Positions 1 to 6,669 of a DNA stretch of 10,973 nt are shown here, in pieces. The stretch's first letter is position 1. Every line of letters starts with the position of its first letter. The notes beneath the pieces were generated by a model. The model did not search any database. It was not told the origin of the DNA and was given only the letters and a program-made list of their open reading frames with translations. This stretch comes from Desulfobacterales bacterium (GTDB taxonomy: Bacteria; Desulfobacterota; Desulfobacteria; Desulfobacterales; UBA11574), in contig JAUVTO010000043.1 of NCBI GenBank assembly GCA_030601485.1, forward strand, positions 1 through 10,973, written 5' to 3'. Position numbers and translations under genes: made by a program.

Positions 1-9
1 GTTAACTTG

Positions 10-1359
10 TCAAACAAGCCCTTGATCCAACATGGCAGTTACCACCTTTGTAAACCCGGCGATATTCGCACCTGCCATATAATTTCCGGATACACCGTAC
101 TCGGCAGAGGCATTCAGACAGGTCTGGTGGATGTTTTTCATGATTATCTTGAGGCGGCGATCCACTTCATCTGCGGGCCAGTTCAAACGCATGCTGTTCT
201 GTGCCATTTCCAGGCCGGACACGGCCACCCCTCCGGCATTGGATGCCTTGCCGGGTGCATACAAAATTTTCTTGTCCAAAAAAATGTTGATGGCTTCCGG
301 GGTGCTCGGCATGTTGGCCCCCTCGCAAATCAAGTGAACACCGTTTTTCATCAGGTTTGCCGCATCTGTCTCGTTGATTTCATTCTCGGTGGCACTGGGA
401 AAGGCACAGTCTGCTTTATGGTTCCACAGTGGATTATAATCTAAAGAAGTATCCGCTTCCGTGTAAACCGCTTCGGAATATTTATCAATGTACTCACTGA
501 TTCTGCCTCGTTTGATATTCTTCAGCCGTTTTACAAAGTCGAGTTTGTCAGTGTCGATACCCTCTTCATCATAAATATAGCCGGAAGAATCGGAAAACGT
601 AACCACCTTACCACCAAGCTCAATAATTTTTTCCGCGGTGTACTGGGCCACGTTGCCGGAACCCGATACCAGGCAGGTTTTGCCTTCAAGAGTTTGGTTT
701 TGAATTGCCAACATTTCAGCGGCGAAATAAACACTACCGTAGCCGGTTGCTTCCGGTCGAATAAGACTCCCCCCCCAACCCAAACTTTTACCGGTCAAAA
801 CGCCGGTGAACTCATTGCTCAACTTTTTATACATTCCAAAAAGATAGCCGATTTCCCTGGCACCCACACCGATATCTCCTGCCGGCACATCCGTATCCGG
901 ACCGATATGGCGAAAAAGCTCAGCCATGAAACTCTGGCAGAACCGCATCACCTCGTTATCAGATTTTCCCTTGGGATCAAAATCCGATCCACCTTTGCCT
1001 CCCCCCATGGAGAGAGTGGTCAGCGCGTTTTTAAAGACCTGTTCAAAAGCCAAAAACTTGAGAATGCTCAAGTTGACTGATGGATGAAAACGCAACCCCC
1101 CCTTGTAGGGACCGATGGCGCTGTTCATTTGGATTCTGAATGCACGGTTGACGTGCACTTGTCCCTGATCATCCATCCAGGGAACTCGAAACATAATCAC
1201 GCGTTCAGGTTCCGTAATTCTTTCCAGGACAGCATCTTGACGGTATTGAGGATTTCGGTCCAAAACAGGTTGAACTGACTCAAGTACCTCTTCCACAGCC
1301 TGATGAAATTCCTTTTCGCCCGGATCTCTATTCTTTATCAAATTCAAAATGTCCGTCAT
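10..1359 (-). CDS. gdhA: Glutamate dehydrogenase, probably NADP-dependent
   Basis: Reversible reductive amination of 2-oxoglutarate with ammonium to L-glutamate, in the cytoplasm. The 449-aa product matches the length of hexameric bacterial GDHs (about 447-450 aa). Visible motifs are the substrate-site block GPYKGGLRFHPSV (83-95), GGGKGG with catalytic Lys122, PAGDIGVGAREIGY (159-172) with catalytic Asp162, GWGGSLIRPEATGYG (194-208), and the Rossmann loop GSGNVA (233-238) followed by FSDSSGY, common in the NADP-type group. The start is ATG at 1359: AGGAGG (1366-1371) lies 6 nt upstream, which excludes the TTG two codons earlier. It begins only 21 bp after the receiver/PPDK_N gene on the same strand, so it is probably the last visible gene of the operon under the leader at 6093-6170. 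The run of eight C (769-776) encodes the conserved GWGGS motif and the frame is intact. The family is certain; cofactor preference is inferred. Confidence 0.95.
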   Translation of the reverse strand: MTDILNLIKNRDPGEKEFHQAVEEVLESVQPVLDRNPQYRQDAVLERITEPERVIMFRVPWMDDQGQVHVNRAFRIQMNSAIGPYKGGLRFHPSVNLSILKFLAFEQVFKNALTTLSMGGGKGGSDFDPKGKSDNEVMRFCQSFMAELFRHIGPDTDVPAGDIGVGAREIGYLFGMYKKLSNEFTGVLTGKSLGWGGSLIRPEATGYGSVYFAAEMLAIQNQTLEGKTCLVSGSGNVAQYTAEKIIELGGKVVTFSDSSGYIYDEEGIDTDKLDFVKRLKNIKRGRISEYIDKYSEAVYTEADTSLDYNPLWNHKADCAFPSATENEINETDAANLMKNGVHLICEGANMPSTPEAINIFLDKKILYAPGKASNAGGVAVSGLEMAQNSMRLNWPADEVDRRLKIIMKNIHQTCLNASAEYGVSGNYMAGANIAGFTKVVTAMLDQGLV

Positions 1360-1365
1360 ATACAA

Positions 1366-1371
1366 CCTCCT
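1366..1371 (-). promoter_or_regulatory. Shine-Dalgarno AGGAGG of gdhA
   Basis: A perfect AGGAGG lies 6 nt before the ATG at 1359. It selects this ATG over the TTG at 1365, which would touch the SD itself. It falls inside the 21-bp gap after the stop codon of the upstream gene, so gdhA has its own strong translation initiation although it is likely co-transcribed. Confidence 0.85.
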
Positions 1372-1380
1372 GTCAATTTA

Positions 1381-4347
1381 TTAATTATAAACCATCACAC
1401 ATTGAGATTTTTTACCGTCAATTTTAAGGGTAAAAGGGTTATTCAATCTAACATGCCGTAAATAAGTAGTTTCCTGAATGGCAGGCTGTGAACCCACCCA
1501 CTCCCAATCAAAATAATCATCCGAGCCCTCAGTAACCGTAATGTAATGAATACCCAGAGACGTTATATTTTGAAAAAAGTGCGATCCCTGGGAAGGATCA
1601 GCCTTTAATTTTTCATTTCTAAGTTCAATCATGGCGCCCACACCTGAAATATTGCGCCATTGCACCGGTATTCCAAGCCATCTGTCGGCGGATCCCCACC
1701 GTCCGGGGCCAACCAGAAGATAAGGGCGTTTTTCTTTAAGCAAGCCTGCATTTAATTTATCAATTTCTTCTGCTATTTTTATCGTAGCTTTCGGTTGAAA
1801 ATCATCTGGCTTAACATACACAATATCTGCCATTTCTTCATTTTTTCCATTTCCAAGGGCCTGTTTGGAAAGGCAAAAGGCTTTTTCAATTTCTTGCCGG
1901 GTAATTTGAACGTCAAACCTTTCTCCACCGGCAACCATGGGTCGCATCTGAAGAAAAAAGAAATCGCTTTTCTTTTTTTTATCGGAACTTAAGTTTACCG
2001 AAAATTCAATCTCTATAGGGCATCCCATCCCCTTTCGTCCCAATTCGATCAGGTCTGACAATAATTGAGGTAACGGAAATATATTGTACTTGAATATCTG
2101 AGAAAAAGTTAAGATCTTGGGCCCGGGCATATATCCTGTATCACGAATACGATGTTCTTCCGGCACATACGTACTGGCAAGTATCTTAACAGGATACTCC
2201 GCTTCAGCATCGTCAACCTCCCTTTTTTCCAGGTTTGAATATTTCAGGAAGTTAAGTTCATCGGGATAATTTTTAATCTTTAAAGCATAAAAAAAACGCT
2301 GGGCGTTTGCCAGGATATCATCAACCATGGAAAACTGGGGCATAACGCTTGGATATTTTGGAGAAAAGCGCACCGTTCGGCCACCTTCCACAACGGTTCT
2401 ACCCAACCCCAGAGCAATATGGGCAATCCCCTCTTCGGGTTTCATTTTAGAAACCGGATAAAAATTATGAGACTGAACCACTCCGGAAATGGCCGGATAA
2501 AAATAATCTCCATATTCTTCTCCGGTCAGTTGCTGAATAATAACCGCCATGGCCTCTTCCTGAGGCTGGTTTGATGTACTGCGGGAAAATGCCTTGGCAT
2601 CTTCATAATAGGTAGACGCATACACCAGCTTTATAGCGGTAATAAGATGGTGTAGCCGCTTGGAAAGATCGGAATGGTTATTGGGAATCATATAGGTTTC
2701 ATAAATTCCGGCATACGGTTGGAACTGAGCATCCTCAAGCAAACTTGAAGAACGCACCGACAGGGGATATTTCACCTGGGCCAGGTAAGCTTCCAATTGT
2801 TTTACCAGCCACTCGGGCATTTCTGCCTGTAAAAATGCGGTGGTGACTTCTTCATTCGTATAACTTTGGGTGGCAAAGTCCTTTAGGTCGTTCTGTGCGA
2901 TAAAATATTCAAAACCGTCCGTACTCACAACCAGAGTTTTTGGAATTTCGATGTTAATTTCCGGATAATTCTCGTAAATTTTCGGATTCTGATGGAGCAG
3001 GGCGGACATAAATGCTAAGCTCCGGGCCTTGCCCCCCAATGATCCCTGGCCGATTTTAACAAAGTCCATAACATCTGCATCGAAATTATGGCTTTTGAAT
3101 TGAGCGACCACACCTTTTTGACGCCACTTCCGTAACGCATGGACATTGGCAATAATATAATTCCTTATTTCATGGGCGCTTGCAAAATCAGAGGCTTTGA
3201 CCTGCCGGAACTTGGAAGCAAGAGGGATTTCCGAACGAGACATAATCCAGTTGGAAAAATGATTGCGCTTGGCATGATAACAAATGGATTCATCCGGTAT
3301 CTGAGCAACCTTTGCTTCAAGAGTGCGAAGGTCAGACGCCCGATCAATTTCCGTGCCGTCCGGCATGCGGAAAACAAAATCTCCAAATCCTAAATAGTTC
3401 AGAAAAAAATCGTGTAACTCTGCAAGAAGGTTTGGAGAATTCTTGTCCAGAAAAACAGCCGGAATTTGATCTGCTTTTGCCTTATTGGATGATTTTGAAC
3501 TCATCAAGAGAAGGGGAATATCAGGAATTTCCTTTCTCATTTGTGACAGTAACACAAATCCTGCATCATCCACCAGCCTTCCATTTTTAGGGATGCGGGT
3601 ATCCGATATAATGCCGAACAGATATGACCGGAACTTTTGACACAGTTCCATGGCTTCTTCATAATTTTCCGCTAACAGGATTTTGGGCCTGGCTCGCATT
3701 GTGAGCAGTCGGTGTTCTTCGTTGATGCCGACTTCAAGGACAGCCTGGGTTTGTTTGACAATTTCTTTGTAAATAAGAGGTAGAAAAGAAGAGTAGTAAA
3801 TCGGGGAATCTTCAACCAGAATCAGGACTCGAACCATTGCTTTCCAGGTGTCGTATTCGACATTCAGGCGGTCTTCCACGTTTTTAACCAGCGCGAGCAA
3901 CAAATCGGAATTGCCGGACCAGATAAAACTTTTGTCAATCCCTTTACAATCTTTGCTTTCCGGAAACGGATAAATACCTATGGGACTGTGAGATAGTAGA
4001 ATAACAGGGAGACTCGGGTTGAGCTTCTTAATTTCCAGGCCCAATGAAAAAGCATCCATGTCATCGACATGCGGCATGGTTAGAACCATATCGAACTTTT
4101 TCTTATTCAAATGAGACAGTGCTTCTCTGGCCGAAGACACCCGTGTCACCCTGGGGGGGAGGCTAAGATTTAACCCGCTGTATTCATTTATAATTCTTGA
4201 TGCCGGACTGCCATCTTCTCCCATGATGAACACATCATAGGGACTGGAAACAAATAAGATTTCACGCACCTTGATTGACATCAACTCGTGAAAAACTTTT
4301 AAGTGTGAATAAAATTCACCGGGTATTTGACTGTATTCTTGATGCAT
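1381..4347 (-). CDS. Dual-receiver protein with PEP/pyruvate-binding (PPDK_N) domain
   Basis: 988 aa, cytoplasmic, no membrane segment or signal peptide. Domain order: (1) receiver-like domain, about 26-155, where the phosphoacceptor region reads FDMVLTMPHVDDMDAF (85-100) and the expected Asp appears to be Met91, so probably a pseudo-receiver; (2) second receiver, about 172-318, with acidic pair ED (179-180), candidate phosphoacceptor Asp249 in GIISDTRIP, and Lys302; (3) linker; (4) PPDK_N ATP-grasp-like domain, about 425-805, with GQGSLGGKARSL (433-444), SVRSSSLLEDA (530-540), GLGRTVVEGG (647-656) and EIEFSV...FFLQMRP (779-803); (5) C-terminal domain with VGPGRWGSADRWLG (879-892). The phosphohistidine swivel and PEP-utilising barrel of full PPDK/PEP synthase are absent, so it is unlikely to be a complete PEP synthase. 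Proteins of this layout are usually annotated only as PEP/pyruvate-binding. Start: ATG 4347 includes the N-terminal SHLKVFHELM segment that, from memory, is shared by relatives; it has no clear SD. ATG 4281 is the alternative. Its place between glutamate synthase-like and gdhA suggests a regulatory role in nitrogen or carbon-nitrogen control (inference). Confidence 0.82.
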   Translation of the reverse strand: MHQEYSQIPGEFYSHLKVFHELMSIKVREILFVSSPYDVFIMGEDGSPASRIINEYSGLNLSLPPRVTRVSSAREALSHLNKKKFDMVLTMPHVDDMDAFSLGLEIKKLNPSLPVILLSHSPIGIYPFPESKDCKGIDKSFIWSGNSDLLLALVKNVEDRLNVEYDTWKAMVRVLILVEDSPIYYSSFLPLIYKEIVKQTQAVLEVGINEEHRLLTMRARPKILLAENYEEAMELCQKFRSYLFGIISDTRIPKNGRLVDDAGFVLLSQMRKEIPDIPLLLMSSKSSNKAKADQIPAVFLDKNSPNLLAELHDFFLNYLGFGDFVFRMPDGTEIDRASDLRTLEAKVAQIPDESICYHAKRNHFSNWIMSRSEIPLASKFRQVKASDFASAHEIRNYIIANVHALRKWRQKGVVAQFKSHNFDADVMDFVKIGQGSLGGKARSLAFMSALLHQNPKIYENYPEINIEIPKTLVVSTDGFEYFIAQNDLKDFATQSYTNEEVTTAFLQAEMPEWLVKQLEAYLAQVKYPLSVRSSSLLEDAQFQPYAGIYETYMIPNNHSDLSKRLHHLITAIKLVYASTYYEDAKAFSRSTSNQPQEEAMAVIIQQLTGEEYGDYFYPAISGVVQSHNFYPVSKMKPEEGIAHIALGLGRTVVEGGRTVRFSPKYPSVMPQFSMVDDILANAQRFFYALKIKNYPDELNFLKYSNLEKREVDDAEAEYPVKILASTYVPEEHRIRDTGYMPGPKILTFSQIFKYNIFPLPQLLSDLIELGRKGMGCPIEIEFSVNLSSDKKKKSDFFFLQMRPMVAGGERFDVQITRQEIEKAFCLSKQALGNGKNEEMADIVYVKPDDFQPKATIKIAEEIDKLNAGLLKEKRPYLLVGPGRWGSADRWLGIPVQWRNISGVGAMIELRNEKLKADPSQGSHFFQNITSLGIHYITVTEGSDDYFDWEWVGSQPAIQETTYLRHVRLNNPFTLKIDGKKSQCVMVYN

Positions 4348-4413
4348 CCTATGTCTCGATTTTATGATTATCAGGATGGCAGCGGAAAAAAAGCGGTCCC
4401 AAGGCCGGGGTGG

Positions 4414-4450
4414 AACCACCAGAGGTGTTTTTAAGCTGCCTCTGGTGGTT
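4414..4450 (-). other. Intercistronic perfect inverted repeat (12-bp stem)
   Basis: aaccaccagagg (4414-4425) and cctctggtggtt (4439-4450) are exact inverted complements around a 13-nt loop, in the 128-bp gap between the glutamate synthase-like gene and the receiver/PPDK_N gene. Neither side has a T-tract, so it is not a canonical intrinsic terminator. Possible roles are mRNA 3'-end stabilisation or processing that gives unequal expression of the two genes, or a protein-binding palindrome. It lies in the 5' extension of the downstream reading frame, which supports that extension being non-coding. Confidence 0.7.
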
Positions 4451-4475
4451 ATTGTAATACCATTGATATATTTTT

Positions 4476-6059
4476 TCAAGAATCGATTATCTGGAGGGCT
4501 TCCTCCCGATAAGCGTCCATTACATACGGCGTACCTGTGACTTTGGCACACTCTTCGGTAAGTGAGAATATGTCATTTCGACTGATGTATTTGACGGCCC
4601 AGTTTCTGGATCCAGCCATTATTTGTTGAAGTCCAACCTTGATTTTATCAGTCACGGTGAAAATGCCGATGGCACCCAAAGGAAGACGTTCGGCTTCCGA
4701 ACCGTATTTTTCCTTTAAAACTTCATAATTCATAAATATTTCTTCTCTGGTTGATCCAAATCTCGAAACGGTAGTCGGAAGACCACCGTCTTCTCCTCGC
4801 AACCACTTTTCAGTATTCTTACCCACCATACCCGGGATCATTAACGCGCGGCCCATACATACGGCCTTACAGTACGGTGCACCTAAAGCCAGTGCTTTGA
4901 AAACATGATCCTCGGAAGAAAAACCACCGGCAAATGCTATGTCCGGGGCCCGTTTCCCCCGTTGGGCCAGACGTTCACACAACTCATGGGCCATGGAGTG
5001 AAGGTATATGGATGGAATACCCCACTCGGTCATCATTCTCCAGGGGCTCATTCCGGTCCCTCCCGGAGCACCGTCAATGGTCAGAAGATCAATATCGGCA
5101 TCGCTGGACCAGCGTATGGCCATGGCCAGTTCTCTCATCGGATAGGCGCCTGTTTTCAACGTTATCCGTTTGGCACCGAGTTTTCGTATCCTTTCGACTT
5201 CATTCATAAAGCCTTCCTGATCAATGAATCCGAGACGCGAATGTCGTTCAAATTGCTTCAAGGGACCCGCCTTAAAAGCAGCCTGAAAAGCAGGTTTTTC
5301 CGGGTCCGGCGTAACAATGTAGCCGCGTTTTTTTAATTCCAGCGCCCGGTCCAGAGAGTTTACCTTAATTTCACCACCGATACACTTGGCGCCTTGCCCC
5401 CATTTCAGCTCAATGGTTTCGACACCAAACTTATCAATTACGTATTCCGCAACTCCGTTACGGGTATCCTCAACGTTCATCTGTACGAGGATATCCCCGT
5501 AGCCTTCATGATAGCGACGATATTCTGTTATACGGCGGTCCATCTCCGGAGATTTCGTAACCCTGCCGTTTTTGTCGAGTTCCAACTCAGGATCAATCCC
5601 ACAAACATTTTCTCCACACACCAGGCTGATACCGCTGATTGCAGCTCCTATTGCAAAGTGTTCCCAATTTCTGCGGGCAATATCCGTACTGCCGAGGGCT
5701 CCGGTAAAAATCGGTACTTTCATTTTCACCTTGTCGGTGACACCGAAAGATGTTTCAGTATCCACTGCCGGAAATGTCGCCTTATCCGGATCAGGTTCTA
5801 TTCCTTTGGCCCCCAATGCGTACCCCATAATATTAAGGTGAGAGTAGTCAACCGGGTAGTCCTTATCGGCACCAGCGGTAATGCTGCCAAAAGGCTCCGG
5901 ATAAAGGAGTTCACGGCCACGAAATGTGGCCCTGAACAAATCGCAATTGCCCTTGCATCCATCAATGCATCGGCTGCAGATACCGGATTGGGGAGCAACG
6001 TTTCGAGATCGGTTTTTTGTTTGTAATGCCTCATTGGCATTTGGTTGTTGTAGGTTCAA
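4476..6059 (-). CDS. FMN-dependent glutamate synthase-like protein (GltB central/FMN domain)
   Basis: 527 aa corresponding to the FMN/synthase part of GOGAT large subunits (Glu_synthase family), without the N-terminal glutaminase domain and without the C-terminal GltB beta-helix. Visible: an N-terminal Cys cluster C28-x2-C31-x3-C35-x3-C39 that could bind Fe-S; VETIELKWGQGAKCIGGE (213-230), counterpart of the K-x-GQGAKPG-x-GG motif; TIDGAPGGTGMSPW (327-340), counterpart of the GHDGGTGASP FMN/substrate loop; and AGGFSSEDHVFKALALGA (377-394) of the TIM barrel. The usual CHxxxC-type 3Fe-4S motif of GltB was not found. Start: TTG at 6059, with AAGGAG 7 nt upstream; the next in-frame ATG (Met78) would remove the Cys cluster. 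Likely role: reductive synthesis of glutamate from 2-oxoglutarate, with ammonia coming from a separate amidotransferase or free ammonium and electrons from ferredoxin or another partner. That part is inferred, and no gltD is in the window. First gene of the operon behind the ANTAR-type leader. Confidence 0.85.
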   Translation of the reverse strand: MNLQQPNANEALQTKNRSRNVAPQSGICSRCIDGCKGNCDLFRATFRGRELLYPEPFGSITAGADKDYPVDYSHLNIMGYALGAKGIEPDPDKATFPAVDTETSFGVTDKVKMKVPIFTGALGSTDIARRNWEHFAIGAAISGISLVCGENVCGIDPELELDKNGRVTKSPEMDRRITEYRRYHEGYGDILVQMNVEDTRNGVAEYVIDKFGVETIELKWGQGAKCIGGEIKVNSLDRALELKKRGYIVTPDPEKPAFQAAFKAGPLKQFERHSRLGFIDQEGFMNEVERIRKLGAKRITLKTGAYPMRELAMAIRWSSDADIDLLTIDGAPGGTGMSPWRMMTEWGIPSIYLHSMAHELCERLAQRGKRAPDIAFAGGFSSEDHVFKALALGAPYCKAVCMGRALMIPGMVGKNTEKWLRGEDGGLPTTVSRFGSTREEIFMNYEVLKEKYGSEAERLPLGAIGIFTVTDKIKVGLQQIMAGSRNWAVKYISRNDIFSLTEECAKVTGTPYVMDAYREEALQIIDS

Positions 6060-6066
6060 AACAATT

Positions 6067-6072
6067 CTCCTT
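6067..6072 (-). promoter_or_regulatory. Shine-Dalgarno AAGGAG deciding a TTG start
   Basis: AAGGAG lies 7 nt before TTG 6059, and no in-frame ATG occurs before residue 78. Spacing and the downstream conserved Cys cluster make TTG the credible initiator. It sits just after the leader terminator (T-tract 6093-6100), so translation begins only on transcripts that read through. Confidence 0.75.
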
Positions 6073-6092
6073 TCACTGTATGAATTCTAAAT

Positions 6093-6131
6093 AAAAAAAA
6101 GCGCCTGCCTGGTTAAGGAAAAGACGCCTTT
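6093..6131 (-). terminator. Leader intrinsic terminator overlapping hairpin P2
   Basis: On the minus strand AAAGGCGTCT (6131-6122) can pair with AGGCGC plus the first Us of the T-tract (10 bp, including two G-U pairs). An internal loop follows, then CCT/AGG, a TAACC loop, and a run of eight T (6100-6093). The 5' arm uses the hexaloop and 3' arm of hairpin P2 (6119-6138), so P2 and the terminator cannot coexist. That is the expected switch of an antitermination leader. Confidence 0.75.
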
Positions 6132-6170
6132 GTCTTTTATCTTTGAGAAAAATCCGCACGCCTTTGTGCG
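6119..6170 (-). promoter_or_regulatory. ANTAR-type dual-hexaloop antitermination element (P1 and P2)
   Basis: Read on the minus strand, P1 is CGCAC-AAAGGC-GTGCG (6170-6155) and P2 is AAAAGAC-AAAGGC-GTCTTTT (6138-6119), separated by 16 nt. Both stems are perfect and both loops are the same hexanucleotide, with A at position 1 and G at position 4. Known ANTAR-domain target RNAs (EutV, NasR, AmiR type) are two hairpins with six-nt loops carrying A1 and G4, with the second hairpin overlapping an intrinsic terminator; all of these elements are present here. An ANTAR response regulator would be expected to stabilise P2 and permit transcription of the glutamate synthase-like/receiver-PPDK_N/gdhA operon. 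No ANTAR protein is encoded in the window. Confidence 0.8.
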
Positions 6171-6201
6171 AAATTTCAATCGTACTAATTTAATCTTCAA
6201 A

Positions 6202-6230
6202 CTATTAGCCATGCTAAATTAATTTGTCAA
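6202..6230 (-). promoter_or_regulatory. Sigma70-like promoter of the nitrogen operon
   Basis: On the minus strand a perfect -35 TTGACA (6230-6225) is followed by a 17-nt spacer (6224-6208) and TAATAG (6207-6202), a modest -10 (3 of 6). The expected start near 6195 gives a leader of about 135 nt containing the ANTAR-type element. The -35 box lies 8 bp from the flanking repeat of the neighbouring MITE-like element. Confidence 0.55.
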
Positions 6231-6238
6231 GGGATATT

Positions 6239-6373
6239 TGATGGTCTCGTAAAAAGTCCTAAAACTGTCATGCCGGACTTGATCCGGCATCCAGAAGCCA
6301 TGGAATTTACTGGATTCCGGCTTTCGCCGGAATGACAAAAAAAGGTGTTTTTCGACTTTTTACGAGACCGTCA
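6239..6373. mobile_element. MITE-like element with 20-bp terminal inverted repeats
   Basis: tgatggtctcgtaaaaagtc (6239-6258) is the inverted complement of 6354-6373 with one mismatch. The 9-bp sequence atatttgat occurs on both sides (6234-6242 and 6374-6382, overlapping the TIR edge on the left), consistent with target duplication. Inside are two GC-rich hairpins, tgccgga/tccggca (6271-6289) and ttccggc/gccggaa (6315-6332), flanked by TGTCAT...ATCCAG and CTGGAT...ATGACA (about 6267-6336). These form a larger REP/REPIN-like palindrome nested in the TIRs. It encodes nothing credible and would need a transposase supplied in trans. It separates the minus-strand operon promoter from glnA. Confidence 0.75.
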
Positions 6374-6410
6374 ATATTTGATTCATTTTATAAGATTTCT
6401 CAGAGGGTTT

Positions 6411-6545
6411 ATGGCGATGTCAATAAAGAGCGCCGAATACTTTATCGTCAGTTTTTACTCTGTCGATTCTGACCTGAACCCTGGTGTTTTTGAGATTATC
6501 AGCACCGTTTACAAAAACAGGTATTCCTACAGCCGAAAATCCATC
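6411..6545 (-). pseudogene. Duplicated 3' fragment of mtaB (TRAM-domain end)
   Basis: Plus-strand bases 6411-6524 align without gaps to 9422-9535, the 3' end of mtaB, with 98 of 114 identical by hand count (86%). Read on the minus strand the fragment encodes GIPVFVNGADNLKNT...KVFGALY then TGA (6420-6422), matching YIPVHVNGDDNLKNT...KVIGTLY of MtaB, with the stop at the same position and about 10 bp of similar sequence beyond it. Similarity fades at about 6525-6545, so only about 35-45 residues remain and there is no start or radical SAM domain. Roughly ten residues differ, which suggests relaxed selection. It is a gene remnant from local duplication, or the tail of a lost paralogue. Confidence 0.85.
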
Positions 6546-6669
6546 ACTTAAAATAAGCCACAAAATGTATTGCAATTATAAATAACTGTGCTATTTCGGA
6601 CAGAATCAGAGCAAACCTATTCGCTCAAGTCTTGAATAATAAATCCTGGAAAAAAGGAAATAAATTATT
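6546..6669 (+). other. glnA upstream region, no clear regulatory motif
   Basis: An AT-rich stretch before glnA. It was searched for paired hexaloop hairpins, an intrinsic terminator and a sigma54 TGGCAC-N5-TTGC site; none is evident. A weak sigma70-like pair (TTGCAA, 16 nt, TATTTC) ends near 6597 and is not convincing. AAGGAA (about 6654-6659) is a plausible ribosome-binding site with a long spacer to ATG 6670. Confidence 0.4.

Noticed and set aside
769..776. Run of eight C in gdhA as a phase-variation tract
   Set aside because: It encodes the conserved GWGGS motif of glutamate dehydrogenase and the frame is intact. One short homopolymer is not evidence of switching.
4348..4551. Upstream extension of the receiver/PPDK_N frame to 4551
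   Set aside because: It would overlap the end of the glutamate synthase-like gene and run through the 12-bp inverted repeat. ATG 4347 already includes the N-terminal segment expected in the family.
5394..6026. 210-aa plus-strand open frame opposite the glutamate synthase-like gene
   Set aside because: It is antisense to a well-conserved coding sequence, has no recognisable motif and is rich in residues expected of a shadow frame.
6345..6551. 68-aa plus-strand open frame
   Set aside because: It spans the end of the MITE-like element and the antisense of the mtaB fragment. No SD or family resemblance was seen.
6546..6669. ANTAR-type or sigma54 control of glnA
   Set aside because: No paired hexaloop hairpins, terminator or -24/-12 motif could be found in the glnA upstream region.
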